A stretch of 64,000 nucleotides of DNA from Manis javanica (lineage: Eukaryota; Chordata; Mammalia; Pholidota; Manidae). The translations under genes were made by a program, and so were the position numbers. The notes under the pieces are model-generated. The model searched no databases. It saw nothing but the letters and a program-made list of their open reading frames with translations, and was not told the origin of the DNA. Where the stretch lies: positions 106,409,001-106,473,000 of the forward strand of contig NC_133161.1 of NCBI RefSeq assembly GCF_040802235.1, read 5' to 3'. Within the stretch, counting starts at the first letter, position 1; every line of letters begins with the position of its first letter. This document shows positions 12,985 to 23,875 of the stretch, piece by piece.

Positions 12985-13290
12985 AAATTAATAATAATTT
13001 CTTAATGTTATCCAATATCGAGCTACAAATTTTCTCAATGACCAGTAAATATTTTTTTTGATTTGTTTGAATCAGGATCCAACAAAAATCTCTCTTGAGG
13101 CTCTTTTTAAATCTATTCTCCATTTCCTCTCTCTCTCTCTGTCTCTCTCTGTCTCTTCCTTTCTTCCTTCTCACCTCTTTCCTAATTTCTTTTTTAAAGA
13201 AAGTAAGTAGCTTGTCCTGTAGAATTTTACAGATTCTAGACTTTGCTGATTGTAGACTATCCTCTGTGTTTCCTGGAAACTGGTAAAATA
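12985..13290 (-). mobile_element. Old L1 3' UTR fragment, minus strand, with a CT-rich microsatellite
   Basis: 'aatgttatccaatatcgagc' and the following 200 bp resemble antisense L1M/L1ME 3' UTR. A simple-sequence (CT)n/(TTCC)n tract at about 13127-13170 lies inside it. Confidence 0.5.
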
Positions 13291-13425
13291 TATGTACATG
13301 TTTTATTGCCTCTCTTTTTATATTAGCAGCCATTAATAGATCCAGCAGTGTTTATATTTATTATTTCATTAGTGCTGAAAAGATGTTGATATTCAGCTCT
13401 ATCAATCTTCCGCATGTTTTCTTAG

Positions 13426-13560
13426 CTGGAAGAAATAAGAAGTCAAGAAAGAGTTATGCCAAGTTTGGATGAGGTCATTCAGGATATAGAGAGAGCCCTG
13501 GAGAATATCAGCATTTCAAGAGAAATAAGAAGAGTTGCTGAAAAAGAAACCCCAAAATAA
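13426..13560 (+). pseudogene. Possible orphan exon or pseudogene fragment of a Glu/Lys-rich protein
   Basis: A pyrimidine-rich tract and AG at 13424-13425 ('gcatgttttcttag') look like a 3' splice site. They are followed by 44 open codons to TAA at 13558-13560. The peptide begins LEEIRSQERVMPSLDEVIQD, is charged and helix-prone, and has no ATG. After the stop, Glu/Lys/Ser-rich readings continue in other frames to about 13690 ('KSPESEEKPSKEPI' in one of them), as expected if frameshifts broke a longer coding segment. I do not recognise the parent gene. It could be a decayed exon, part of a retrocopy or chance. Confidence 0.3.
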
Positions 13561-13699
13561 AAGTCCTGAAAGTGAGGAGAAGCCATCAAAGGAACCAATA
13601 TAGATAGAAGAGACTCTTCAAGAAACAAGGAGCCCACAGGACCAGATGTCACAACAGTATCAAAGAAGATAAAGGATAGAAAAAAGTCACCCAGAAACA

Positions 13700-15394
13700 A
13701 CAGCATGAAATTATGGTCTTTCCTGTAGTTTTCATTATTGTGTTTAAAGGAAAGAAAGCAGGTTCACATTTACTTAGCACCTGGTATGACACCTCCCACC
13801 CCAAAATTGATTTCCATGTGAGGGCCTCTACCACAAGCGCAAGTTGACTGGTCAGGCTGGTGGATAAGTTTGGTGCATTCAGTCCCAGAGGTTCAGTTGG
13901 GGGCTGGAAAATGTTTCCTAGCTTCTCTGTGATGAATCCATGACTGGGACTGTGTGTAACCTGTCCCCACTGTGGAACCAGGTGAGCCGCCTGAAAGTGG
14001 CCAAGTGGAGAACACCACAGGCAGGTGGCATGATTGCAAATGACCCGGACACTGAATACTAGAGTCCCAGATGAGGGAGGAGTCCGCTGGCAAGCAGGCC
14101 GGGGTGGCTGAGAAAGCTGAGGTTGAGACATGGTTGGCTGTGGAGAAGGGGTGCTGGTGAAGGCTGGGCACCAAGCATGCAGACATGGCCACTTTGGCAC
14201 AGGCTCCGGCAGGGTTATCGGGGGAGAGGTGGGTTGTGGGCCGTGCCATGCAGCTCCAAGATCACCTGTTGAAAAGCAGTTGTGTGGCAGAAAAGATCAA
14301 AGGTAACAAAAATCCCATTAACAAATCTAGAAAATCCAGAGCAACAATGTGGATATTTTCCCACATTAAACACAGACTGAATAAAGACATGGGTTTCAGT
14401 TCCAACTCTGCTTTTTGCCAAATAATGAACTAAGGCAAATTACATTAAGACCTGAGTTAGGGTCTTTGGTATTTTGGGTTTGGTGTGTTTTTGTTTTTGT
14501 TTTTGCATAAGTCCTGTCAAGATGGCATTTCCCATCTCGTAGTCTGTATCTGAAATTCAGGTATATACGTGGGAGTAGCTATATTTTTAGACTGTAAAGG
14601 AGTACAGCAAAATAAAAAATCTTATCCTAGACCTTTAAAAAGTTCACACAACCAGTCCTACTGTCACACAACAGGTAATGCCTTGGTGCTGAGCAGACTG
14701 GGTACCTAGCCCTGGTGCTGAGATCCCCTTGCCCACGAGGCTCAGTGTTAGGGCACAAACAATACACAAACTGCCCTGCTTCTGGGCAATACCTAGGGCC
14801 CTGGAAACCTCTCACCAGCATGAAAGTGAGTTGTGCAAAACTAGCACTTTCCCACCTCAAGCTCTAAGAGAGACTCATTGCAAAAGGATCAAAGCAAACA
14901 AAGGGAAACCATTCATTCTCTTCATGGAGCCTGCCTGCTCTCTGATCAGCACCGGGGCCATCTAGAAACCTCAAACCAGAGAGCAACTAAAGGGCTTTGG
15001 CCAGCTTTTTCCTCAGTATTCATACTGTTTTTGGAAGTCATGCACCAATCTGGACATTATCCCCAAGGTATTTGCCAGGAAGTAGGTAAAGAGTAAGTCA
15101 AGAAATTTCTAAAGCGGTAGGACCTGGTATGTTCAAAGAGGTAATAAATTCTTCCCAAATATTTTGGACTTTGTCAGAATTCTTATAGCAATAGGGATCC
15201 TGGTGTGAAAGGAACACCAGTAATTAAAATCTCAGGGTGGGAGTTAAAACCCAACAAAATATGACTATGGATAAGGTTCTTGATAAAAGTTTGTCTGTAA
15301 AGCAAATATGGATAACTATTATGCCTCACAGCTAATAACTGGCAGAGCAGGAATTTGAATTCTGTTTACTTCATTTCCAAAGTCTGTGCTCTTA
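13700..15394. other. Unassigned DNA, no supported gene
   Basis: The longest open frame is minus 13649-14200 (183 codons, MPKWPCLHAWCPAFTSTPSP...). It overlaps another minus frame over much of its length, shows no domain and has an irregular composition. I treat it as chance. No repeat is recognised with confidence. Confidence 0.4.
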
Positions 15395-15790
15395 TCACTT
15401 ATGATGATTAATTTTACGTGTCCACTTTACTGGGTCATGGGGTGAACAGCTATTTGGTTAAACATTTCTGGGTATGTCTCTGAGAGTGTTCCTAAATGAG
15501 ATGAATGGTAGACTGAATAAAGCAGGTTGCTCTTCCTAATGTGGGTTGGCCTCATCTGCTCCATGACAAGTTTGAAGAGAAGATGTAGGCCAAGTAAGGG
15601 AGAATTCCTCCTCTCTGCCCGAACGCCCTTATGTTGGCACATCGGTCTCCTGCCTTCAGACTTCTGTGAACTAGAGCCTACACACCTGACTTTCCCTCCT
15701 GAGCCTCCAGCTTGCGGACTGCAGACCGTAGGACTTTCCACTGAGCATACTTGTAGCTACATCTCCTATCACTACTCAATATGGAAACCT
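15395..15790 (+). repeat. Ancient interspersed repeat (family not named)
   Basis: 'gatgattaattttacgtgtc', 'aatgtgggttggcctcatct' and 'cttgcggactgcagaccgta' form a recognisable pattern of a dispersed mammalian repeat (LTR- or DNA-transposon-like). I cannot assign the family reliably from memory. Confidence 0.5.
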
Positions 15791-15884
15791 TAATTTAAAA
15801 TAACAATGGAATTTTGAGAGCAATTTGTTTAAATGATTTTGAAACTCATCTGGAAACATAAGCAGAAGTGTTAGAAAAGGGTGA

Positions 15885-16040
15885 TGTGTGTTATGTACTG
15901 CTGCATAAGATGTTACCCTAAAATTTAAAATAAACACTCATCGTCTCATAATCTCTGGGGATAAGGAATTTGGGAGTGGCTTAGCTTGATGGTTTTGGTT
16001 CAAGGTCATTCATGAGATTGCAGTAAAAAAGTCAACCAGA
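15885..16040 (+). repeat. Ancient interspersed repeat, same family as at 41.8 kb
   Basis: 'tactgctgcataagatgtta' through 'gaatttgggagtggcttagc' aligns by eye with 41795-41990 ('aaatttccccaaaatacagt', 'gggaatttgggggtgcctca'). The family is widespread in mammals but I do not name it with confidence. Confidence 0.5.
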
Positions 16041-16159
16041 ACTATCAGAATATTGGAGGAAAATGGATGTTTTGCTAATGTCAAAACTGGATTACAAGGT
16101 TGGTTAAAATTTACTGAAAATTGAATGGTATAATTTCTGTGGGCAAATTTTACAATATG

Positions 16160-16548
16160 TAAATTATATCCCAGTTAAGCTGTTTAAAAAGAGAAAAACA
16201 AGGCAAAGTTATTTTTTAAAGATTAATTAAGTCAATAAACATTAGCAAGACTGATGAAGAAAAAAAACAGAAAAAAACTCAAATTACCAATATCAGGAAT
16301 GAAAAAGGAAACATTGCCATATATCCTACAGATATTGTAAAGGTAATGAGAAAAATACAAACAACTCTACAACCCTAATTCTGAAAATTTATATGGAATA
16401 GAAAAATTCCTTGAAAAATGCTGCTTACCAAAAATAATACAAGAAATCAAAAATCTTACATATTTTAAAGGCCAGAATAGCTTAGATACCAAAGCTTCAC
16501 AAACACATTACAAAATAAATGCATGCAAAAATATTAAATAAAAACTAG
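16160..16548 (+). mobile_element. Old L1 ORF2 fragment (host of the L1-ERV composite)
   Basis: Degenerate sense ORF2: 'aacattagcaagactgatga', then 'aaaaatgctgcttacc', then the stretch before the L1 'caaaatactagcaaa' site. The same old element resumes at 23924 after the composite insertion. It continues collinearly at about 24535 and 25010. Confidence 0.75.
16540..16548 (+). repeat. Target-site duplication, left copy (AAAAACTAG)
   Basis: Nine bases directly before the first base of the L1 5' UTR. The identical nine bases occur at 23915-23923 after the final A-rich tail. On the bottom strand the boundary reads TTTTT/ATTT, close to the L1 endonuclease preference TTTT/AA. Confidence 0.8.
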
Positions 16549-16803
16549 GGGAGGCGGAGCCAAGATGGCGGTGCGAGTAGAGCAGTGGAAATCTCCTTCC
16601 AAAAGCACATAGAGCTATGAAAATATAACAAAGAAAAATCTTCCTAAAATAGAGACCACAGGACACAGGACAACATCCAGACCACATCCACACCTGCAAC
16701 AACCCAGCGCCTTGCGAAGGGGGTGAGAAAGGCCACAAACCAACAAGAAGGGAAGCTCTTCCAGTGGTCACTTGTACCAGCTCTGCACACTATCTCTATC
16801 ACC

Positions 16804-17809
16804 ATGAAAAGACAAAACTACAGGCAGACAAAGATCACAGAGACAACACCTGAGAAGGAGACAGACCTAACCAGTCCTCCTGAAAAAGAATTCAAAATAA
16901 AAATCATGAACATGCTGACAGAGATGCAGAGAAAAATGCAAGAGCAATGGGATGAGATGCAGAGAAAAATGCAAGAGCATTGGGATGAAGTCCGGAGGGA
17001 GATCACAGATGTCAGGAAGGAGATCACAGAAGTGAAACAATCCCTGGAAGGATTTATAAGCAGAATGGATAAGATGCAAGAGGCCATTGAAGGAATAGAA
17101 GCCAGAGAACAGGAATGTATAGAAGCTGACATAGAGAGAGATAAAAGGATCTCCAGGAATGAAACAACACTAAGAGAACTATGTGACCAAACCAAAAGGA
17201 ATAATATTCGTATTATAGGGATACCAGAAGAAGAAGAGAAAAGGGATAGAAAGTCTCTTTGAAGAAATAATTGCTGAAAACTTCCCCAAACTTGGGGAGG
17301 AAATAATTGAACAGACCATGGAATTACACAGAACCCTCAACAGAAAGGATCCAAGGAGAACAACACCAAGACACATAGTAATTAAAATGGCAAGGATCAA
17401 GGACAAGGAAAGAGTTTTAAAGGCAGCTAGAGAGAAAAAGGTCACCTATAAAGAAAAACCCATCAGGCTAACATCAGACTTCTCGACAGAAACCCTACAG
17501 GCCAGAAGAGAATGGCATGATATACTTAATGCAATGAAACAGAAGGGCCTTGAACCAAAGATACTGTATCCAGCATGACTATCATTTAAATATGATGGTG
17601 GGATTAAACAATTCCCAGACAAGCAAAAGCTGAGGGAAATTGCTTCCCACAAACCACCTCTACAGACTGCTCTAAATGGAAGCACCCCTAAAAAGAGCAC
17701 AGAACAAAACACACAACATATGAAGAAGGGAGGAGGAGCAATAAGAAGGGAGAGAAGAAAAGAATCTCCAGACAGTGTATATAACAGCTCAATAAGCGAG
17801 CTAAGTTAG
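16804..17809 (+). pseudogene. L1 ORF1 (RNA-binding nucleic-acid chaperone), broken
   Basis: In active L1s, ORF1p forms trimers through a coiled coil, coats L1 RNA and acts as a chaperone in the cytoplasmic ribonucleoprotein. The start is ATG at 16804 (MKRQNYRQTKITETTPEKET). Residues about 35-130 are a long Glu/Lys/Gln-rich coiled coil. The RRM and C-terminal domain follow ('NIRIIGIPEEEE', 'VLKAAREKKVTYK', 'FSTETLQARREWHDI'). A one-base change in the A/G-rich stretch near 17240 shifts the frame, giving TGA at 17260-17262. The other frame resumes to a TGA at 17576-17578 (a CGA codon in the 29.3-kb copy), and the natural end is TAG at 17807-17809. A 33-bp tandem duplication lies at 16921-16986. 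Confidence 0.92.
16921..16986 (+). repeat. 33-bp tandem duplication inside the ORF1 coiled coil
   Basis: Units at 16921-16953 and 16954-16986 differ by one base (caa versus cat). They encode EMQRKMQEQWD and EMQRKMQEHWD. The L1 at 29.3 kb has one such unit. Eleven residues is a hendecad, a length tolerated by coiled coils. Confidence 0.95.
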
Positions 17810-17870
17810 GCAGTAAGATACTAAAGAAGCTAACCTTGAACCTTTGGTAACCACGAATCTAAAGCCTGCA

Positions 17871-20800
17871 ATGGCAATAAGTACATATCTCTCGATAGTC
17901 ACCCTGAAAGCAAATGGACTTAATGCACCAATCAAAAGACACAGAGTAATAGAATGGATAAAAAAGCAAGACCCATCTATATGCTGCTTACAAGAAACTC
18001 ACCTTAAACCCAAAGACAAGCATAGACTAAAAGCCAAGGGATGGAAAAACATATTTCAGGCAAACAACAGTGAGAAGAAAGCAGGGGTTGCAGTACTAAT
18101 ATCAGACAAAATAGACTTCAAAACAAAGAAAGTAACAAGAGATAAAGAAGGACACTACATAATGATAAAGGGCTCAGTTCAAGAAGAGGATATAACCATT
18201 CTAAATATATATGCACCCAATACAGGAGCACCAGCATATGTGAAGCAAATACTAACAGAACTAAAGAGGGAAATAGACTGCAATGCATTCATTTTAGGAG
18301 ACTTCAACACACCACTCACCCCGAAGGATAGATCCACTGGGCAGAAAATAAGTAAGGACACACAGGCACTGAACAACACCCTAGAACAGATGGACCTAAT
18401 AGACATCTATAGAACTCTACATCCAAAAGCAACAGGACATACATTCTTCTCAAGTGCACATGGAACATTCTCCAGAATAGACCACATATTAGCTCACAAA
18501 AAGAGCCTCAGTAAACTCCAAAATATTGAAATTCTACCAACCAATTTTTCAGAACACAAAGGTATAAAAGTAGAAATAAATTCTACAAAGAAAACAAAAA
18601 GGCTCACAAACACATGGAGGCTTAATAACATGCTACTAAATAATCAATGGATCAATGAAAAAATTAAAATACAGATCAAGGAATATATCGAAACAAATGA
18701 CAACAACAACACAAAGCCCCAACTTCTGTGGGACGCAACGAAAGCAGTCTTAAGAGGAAAGTATATAGCAATCCAGGCACACTTGAAGAAGGAAGAACAA
18801 TCCCAAATGAAAAGTCTAACATCACAATTATCAAAACTGGAAAAAGAAGAACAAATGAGGGCTAAAGTCAGCAAAAGGAAGGACATAATAAAGATCAGAG
18901 AAGAAATAAACAAAATTGAGAAGAATAAAACAATAGCAAAAATCAACGAAACCAAGAGCTGGTTCTTTGAGAAAATAAACAAAATAGATAAAAATCTAGC
19001 CCAACTTATTAAGAGAAAAAGAGAATCAACACAAATCAACATAATCAGAAATGAGAATGGAAAAATCACGACAGACTCCACAGAAATACAAAGAATTATT
19101 AAAGACTACTATGAAAATCTATATGCCAACAAGCTGGAAAACCTAGAAGAAATGGACAACTTCCTAGAAAAATACAACCTCCCAAGACTGACCAAGGAAG
19201 AAACACAGAAGTTAAACAAACCAATTACGAGCAAAGAAATTGAAATGGTAATCAAAAAACTACCCAAGAACAAAACCCCGGGGCCGGACGGATTTACCTC
19301 GGAATTTTATCAGACACACAGAGAAGACATAATACCCATTCTCCTTAAAGTGTTCCAATAAATAGGAGAAGAGGGAATATTCCCAAACTCATTCTATGAA
19401 GCCATCGTCACCCTAATACCAAAACCAGGCAAAGACCCCACCAAAAAAGAAAATTACAGACCAATATCCCTGATGAATGTAGATGCAAAAATGCTCAATA
19501 AAATACTAGCAAACAGAATTCAACAGTATATCAAAAGGATCATACACCATGACCAAGTGGGATTCATCCCAGGGATGCAAGGATGGTACAACATTCGAAA
19601 ATCCATCAACATCATCCACCACATCAACAAAAAGAAAGACAAAAACCACATGATCATCTCCATAGATGCTGAAAAAGCATTTGACAAAATTCAACATCCA
19701 TTCATGATAAAAACTCTCACCAAAATGGGAATAGAGGGCAAGTACCTCAACATAATAAAGGCCATATATGATTAACCCACAGCCAGCATTATACTGAACA
19801 GCGAGAAGCTGAAAGCATTTCCTCTGTGATCGGGAACCAGACAGGGATGCCCACTCTCCCCACTGTTATTTAACATAGTACTGGAGGTCCTAGCCATGGC
19901 AATCAGACAAAACAAAGAAATACAAGGAAATCCAGATTGGTAAAGAAGAAGTTAAACTGTCACTATTTGCAGATGATATGATACTCTACATAAAAAACCC
20001 TAAAGACTCCACTCCAAAACTACTAGAACTGATACTGGAATACAGCAAAGTTGCAGGATACAAAATTAACACACAGAAATCTGTAGCTTTCCTATACACT
20101 AACAATGAATCAATAGAAAGAGAAATCAGGAAAACAATTCCATTCACCATTGCATCAAAAAGAATAAAATACCTAGGAATAAACCTAACCAAAGAAGTGA
20201 AAGACTTATACTCTGAAAACTACAAGTCACTCTTAAGAGAAATTAAAGGGGACACTAATAAATGGAAACTCATCCCATGCTCATGGCTAGGAAGAATTAA
20301 TATCATCAAAATGGCCATCCTGCCCAAAGCAATATACAGATTTGATGCAATCCCTCTCAAATTACCAGCACATTCTTCAATGAACTGGAACAAATAATTC
20401 AAAAATTCATATGGAAACACCAAAGACCCCGAATAGCCAAAGCAATTCTGAAAAAGAAGAATAAAGTAGGGGGGATCTCACTCCCCAATTTCAAGCTCTA
20501 TTACAAAGCCATAGTAATCAAGACAATTTGGTACTGGCACAAGAACAGAGCCACAGACCAGTGGAACAGATTAGAGACCCCAGAAATTAACCCAAACATA
20601 TATGGTCAATTAATATTTGATAAAGGAGCCATGGACATACAATGGCAAAATGACAGTCTCTTCAACAGATGGTGCCGGCAAAACTGGACAGCTACATGTA
20701 GGAGAATGAAACTGGACCATTGTCTAACCCCATATACAAAGGTAAACTCAAAATGGATCAAAGACCTGAATGTAAGTCATGAAACCATTAAACTCGTCAG

Positions 20801-21686
20801 AAAAAAACATAGGCAAAAACCTCTTGGACATAAACATGAGTGACCTCTTCTTGAACATATCTCCCCGGGCAAGGAAAACAACAGAAAAAATCAGCAAGTG
20901 TGACTACATTAAGCTGAAAAGCTTCTGTACAGCGAAAGACACCATCAATAGAACAAAAAGGAACCCTACAGTATGGGAGAATATATTTGAAAATGACACA
21001 TCCGATAAAGGCTTGACATCCAGCATATATAAAGAGCTCACACGCCTCAACAAACAAAAAACAAATAACCCAATTAAAAAATGGGCAGAGGAACTGAACA
21101 GACAGTTCTCTAAAAAAGAAATACAGATGGCCAAGAGACACATGAAAAGATGCTCCACATCGCTAATTATCAGAGAAATGCAAATTAAAACTACAATGAG
21201 GCATCACCTCACACCAGTAAGGATAGCTGCCATCCAAAAGACAAACAGAACAAATATTGGCGAGGCTGTGGAGAAAGGGGAACCCTCCTACACTGCTGGT
21301 GGGAATGTAAATTAGTTCAACCATTGTGGAAAGCAGTATGGAGGCTCATCAAAATGCTCAAAACAGACCTAGCATTTGACCCAGGAATTCCACTCCTAGG
21401 AATTTACCCTAAGAACGCAGCAATCAAGTTTGAGAAAGACAGATGCACCCCTATGTTTATCGCAGCACTATTTACAATAGCCAAGAATTGGAAGCAACCT
21501 AAATGTCCATAGGTAGATGAACGGATAAAGAAGATGTGGTACATATACACAATGGAATACTACTCAGCCATAAGAAGTGGAAAAATCCAACCATTTGCAG
21601 CAACATGGATGGAGCTGGAGAGTATTATGCTCAGTGAAATAAGCCAAGCGGAGAAAGAGAAATACCAAATGATTTCACTCATCTGA
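17871..21686 (+). pseudogene. L1 ORF2 (endonuclease and reverse transcriptase), broken
   Basis: ORF2p nicks target DNA and primes reverse transcription of L1 RNA at the nick. The first ATG is 17871 ([20 protein letters not shown]). The endonuclease domain fills the first ~240 codons, with catalytic landmarks NGLN, QETH, GDFNTPL and SRIDH; the usual SDH reads SEH. The frame is open for 496 codons to TAA at 19359-19361, where the 29.3-kb copy has AAA. Further in-frame stops are at 19773-19775 and 19827-19829, and a frameshift lies near 19925. The reverse-transcriptase FADD motif is intact at 19966-19977. The C-terminal Cys-rich region lies near 21260-21310. The open blocks at 19978-20397 and 20779-21315 are pieces of this one gene. 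The natural stop is TGA at 21684-21686. Confidence 0.95.
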
Positions 21687-21759
21687 GGATTATAGGAACA
21701 AAGGAAAAACTGAAGGAACAAAACAGCAGCGGAATTACAGAACCCAAAAATGGACTAAC

Positions 21760-21885
21760 AGGTACCAAAGGGAAAGGAAATGGGGAGGATGGGTGGGCAG
21801 GGAGGGATAAGAGGGGGGTTGCGAAGAAGGGGGGTATTAAGATTAGCATGCATGGGGGGGAGGGAGAAAGGGGAGGGTGGGCTGC
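21760..21885 (+). repeat. G-rich polypurine tract of the L1 3' UTR
   Basis: Long runs of G separated by A or short spacers ('ggggaggatgggtgggcagg', 'aagaggggggttgcgaagaa', 'gggggggagggag'). This is a hallmark of mammalian L1 3' UTRs and has G-quadruplex potential. The 29.3-kb copy has the equivalent at about 35340-35450. Confidence 0.85.
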
Positions 21886-22429
21886 ACAACACAGAGAGGA
21901 CAAGTAGTGACTCTACAACATTTTGCTAAGCTGATGGACAGTAACCGTAATGTGGTTGTTAGGGGGGACCTGATATAGGGGAGAGCATAGTATACATAGT
22001 ATTCTTCATGTAAGTGTAGATTAAAAATTAAAAAAAAAAAAAAAGAAAGAAAGAAAGAAAGAAAAGGGGGATTACTCCTTGAAAGGATAAAACTATTGGT
22101 AAATCAAAGATCAACGCATGCTTTAAATATCCTTAATGTTGATCACTTAAAGGGTGTCAGATGATCAGCTATGGACGTACTCTTTTCTGATAATATTCCT
22201 TTCTCTTAATAAAAAAAAAAAAGCAGTTACTGTGTGCTGACCTCCAATGAGTTCTGCACAGTGATATAGAGGGCATGTCAAAGTGTGGGCAAAGAGTCTG
22301 TTTATTTCTATGCAGAAGATCAAGGCCTAGCTTGGATACCCAGAAAATGAACTAAGATACGATATGAGGAGGAGCTTCTGGCATCAGCACTCTCTGGAGG
22401 ACTTGTGCCGGGGATTGATCATCAAAAAG

Positions 22430-22911
22430 CCTCCACAGGGATCTAGGCGATGCTGCGGTCGTGGCTGCATCCACCCCACTGTCTCCTGGACTTGCCATGG
22501 GAATGAGAAGGGAGATGTCTAGGCTGCCATGTGCATACAGTGAGACAACGAATTTGACCGGATCTGTACTGTTGGAACTCAACCAGGAGTTGGGAGGGGT
22601 GCAAGGTGTAGCACTCCAAAATCTTATGACTAGACTATCTACGGTTAAAAGAACATATGGGATGTGAACAGATCCCAGAAATGGGCTGCTTTAATTTGTC
22701 TGATTTCTCTCAGACTGTTCAAGTACAGTTGGACAATATCCATCATATCATAGACAAATTTTCACAAATGCCTAGGGTGCCTAAATGGTTTTCTTGGCTT
22801 CACTGGAGATGGATGGTAATTATAGATTTGCTTTGTTTATGTCACCGTATTCCTATTATATTAATATGTGTGTGCAAATTAGTTAGTAGTTTAAAACCTA
22901 TACATACTTAA
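22430..22911 (+). pseudogene. ERV env transmembrane-subunit remnant
   Basis: Two overlapping readings in different frames (22461-22667 and 22657-22911) together look like the end of a retroviral envelope TM subunit. The first ends in a heptad-like Leu/Gln-rich helix. The second has a CX7C pair, then a Trp/Phe-rich membrane-proximal segment, then a hydrophobic span and a short tail ending at TAA (22909-22911). A frameshift separates them, and most of the ectodomain and all of SU are missing. It is not functional. Class assignment rests only on layout. Confidence 0.5.
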
Positions 22912-23541
22912 GGTACTCTACAAGAAGATATGTCAAAGAAATAATCAATCCTCCCATGTTTCCTTCCATATGCTACATCTGTAGCTTTTCTTCTTTCTTC
23001 CTAATTACAACCCTTAAATAGAATTCGTGCCTCATATCGAATTTACCGAGTATCATAATTCCTCCAGGTGGTAAAGATACCTCAAGACAAGTGCTGGGCA
23101 TAGAAGCCACAGGGCATAAATCTGCAAAGAAGTAAAAAGCTAAACATTTCAAACAATATGGCTTCTCTCTCACTTACCAACTTTACATTTCCCTGGATGG
23201 CCCCGGAAGATGACTGGTTAGCCAGAGACGGGTAAGATTCCTCAAGGGAGGAACAACCTAAGACAGGCACAGTCACAGGGGGGCCATCAGGTCAGAATTT
23301 GGGGATCAACAGAGGTGAGTCTCAGAACCTCACCCCCCCTGCTTTGAGAGAAATCTTCTGCATCCGTGGATGTCTTGCTGCCCTTGTCTAGCCTGGATTA
23401 ATACTTAGTCCATAGGCACACACCTGATCATCTGATCATCTACATTTGCCCTCTTACAGCACTAAACTATGTTTTCTACCTTTATATTGCATCTACCTAC
23501 CACTTCAGCATTTTATTCAAAATAAAAATAATAATAATAAT

Positions 23542-23552
23542 AAAGGGAGAAA
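23542..23552 (+). promoter_or_regulatory. Polypurine tract before the ERV LTR
   Basis: 'aaagggagaaa' immediately precedes the LTR's TG. In retroviruses this tract primes plus-strand DNA synthesis. An (ATA)n microsatellite lies just upstream (23521-23541). Confidence 0.75.
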
Positions 23553-23875
23553 TGTGGGATCAACATATAAATCAAGTACAAAAATCAAATGAATATTCAT
23601 ATTTGACCTGATTGTTTATAAGTCATAATGCGTGATCAAAACCGAAAGTTTCTGTGATGAATGCCCTTTTACTGTTCACCATGTAAGAATTTATTCACTA
23701 TGTAAGAATTCGTTCACCATGTAAGAACTTCTTGGTTATGCTTCAGAAGATTGGAGACTGACAAGAATTAGACTTGAGATGGATTAATGATTGTACATTG
23801 AGCATTGACCTCTCTATACTGAATTTTATTGTTTTTAACAATGATTTGATCAATAAATATGAGAGATGCCCTCTC
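23553..23875 (+). mobile_element. ERV LTR, U3-R only
   Basis: Begins 'tgtgggatcaacat' directly after the polypurine tract. AATAAA is at 23852-23857, and the RNA cleavage position is about 23875 before the A-tail. U5 and the terminal CA are absent. A short imperfect direct repeat ('accatgtaagaattt' / 'ctatgtaagaattcgtt' / 'accatgtaagaactt') is found at 23678-23733. Confidence 0.7.
23852..23857 (+). terminator. AATAAA poly(A) signal of the ERV LTR
   Basis: AATAAA 18 bases before the start of the A-rich tail, a standard distance for mammalian mRNA 3'-end formation. It probably defined the 3' end of the RNA that was inserted here. Confidence 0.75.

Larger units (their letters stand above)
16549..22065 (+). 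mobile_element. Near-full-length young L1 with shortened 5' UTR (L1-A)
   Basis: The element starts 'gggaggcggagccaagatgg', a typical L1 5' end. It has a 5' UTR of only 255 bp, ORF1 (16804-17809), a 61-bp spacer, ORF2 (17871-21686), a 3' UTR with a G-rich polypurine tract, a run of 15 A (22030-22044) and a (GAAA)n extension to 22065. It is the least decayed L1 in the window. Both ORFs still carry stops and frameshifts, so it cannot move by itself. Compared with the copy at 29.3 kb it lacks about 0.75 kb of 5' UTR. Confidence 0.95.
22066..23875 (+). mobile_element. 3' part of an ERV (env end, PPT, LTR U3-R) joined to the L1 tail
   Basis: Directly after the L1 A/GAAA tail comes about 1.8 kb of ERV-derived sequence in the same orientation. 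It holds a decayed env transmembrane-subunit region, a non-coding stretch, a polypurine tract (23542-23552) and an LTR starting TG at 23553. The LTR ends at its poly(A) site at about 23875, 18 bases after AATAAA, and runs straight into an A-rich tail with no U5. Ending at R is what an RNA intermediate would give, not a provirus or solo LTR. The overall look is class II (betaretrovirus-like), which is tentative. Confidence 0.7.

Noticed and set aside
13649..14200. 183-codon minus-strand open frame, the longest outside L1
   Set aside because: It overlaps a second minus frame (13893-14249), has no recognisable domain, signal or codon pattern, and starts and ends without supporting splice or poly(A) context. 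A frame of this length is possible by chance in a GC-moderate stretch.
16710..16740. Clean splice junction explaining the short L1-A 5' UTR
   Set aside because: The GT-like site is still present in L1-A past the putative donor, and the right edge lacks an AG at the break. Only an internal deletion can be claimed.
22201..22225. Internal A-run after AATAAA as a second poly(A) tail inside the composite
   Set aside because: The A-run directly continues the AATAAA itself, with no 10-30-nt gap. Cleavage and polyadenylation would not occur there, so it is better read as a simple A-run.
22430..22911. A co-opted (syncytin-like) ERV envelope gene
   Set aside because: Only the C-terminal part of TM is present, split by a frameshift, with no SU and no continuous frame. 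Nothing suggests preserved coding function.
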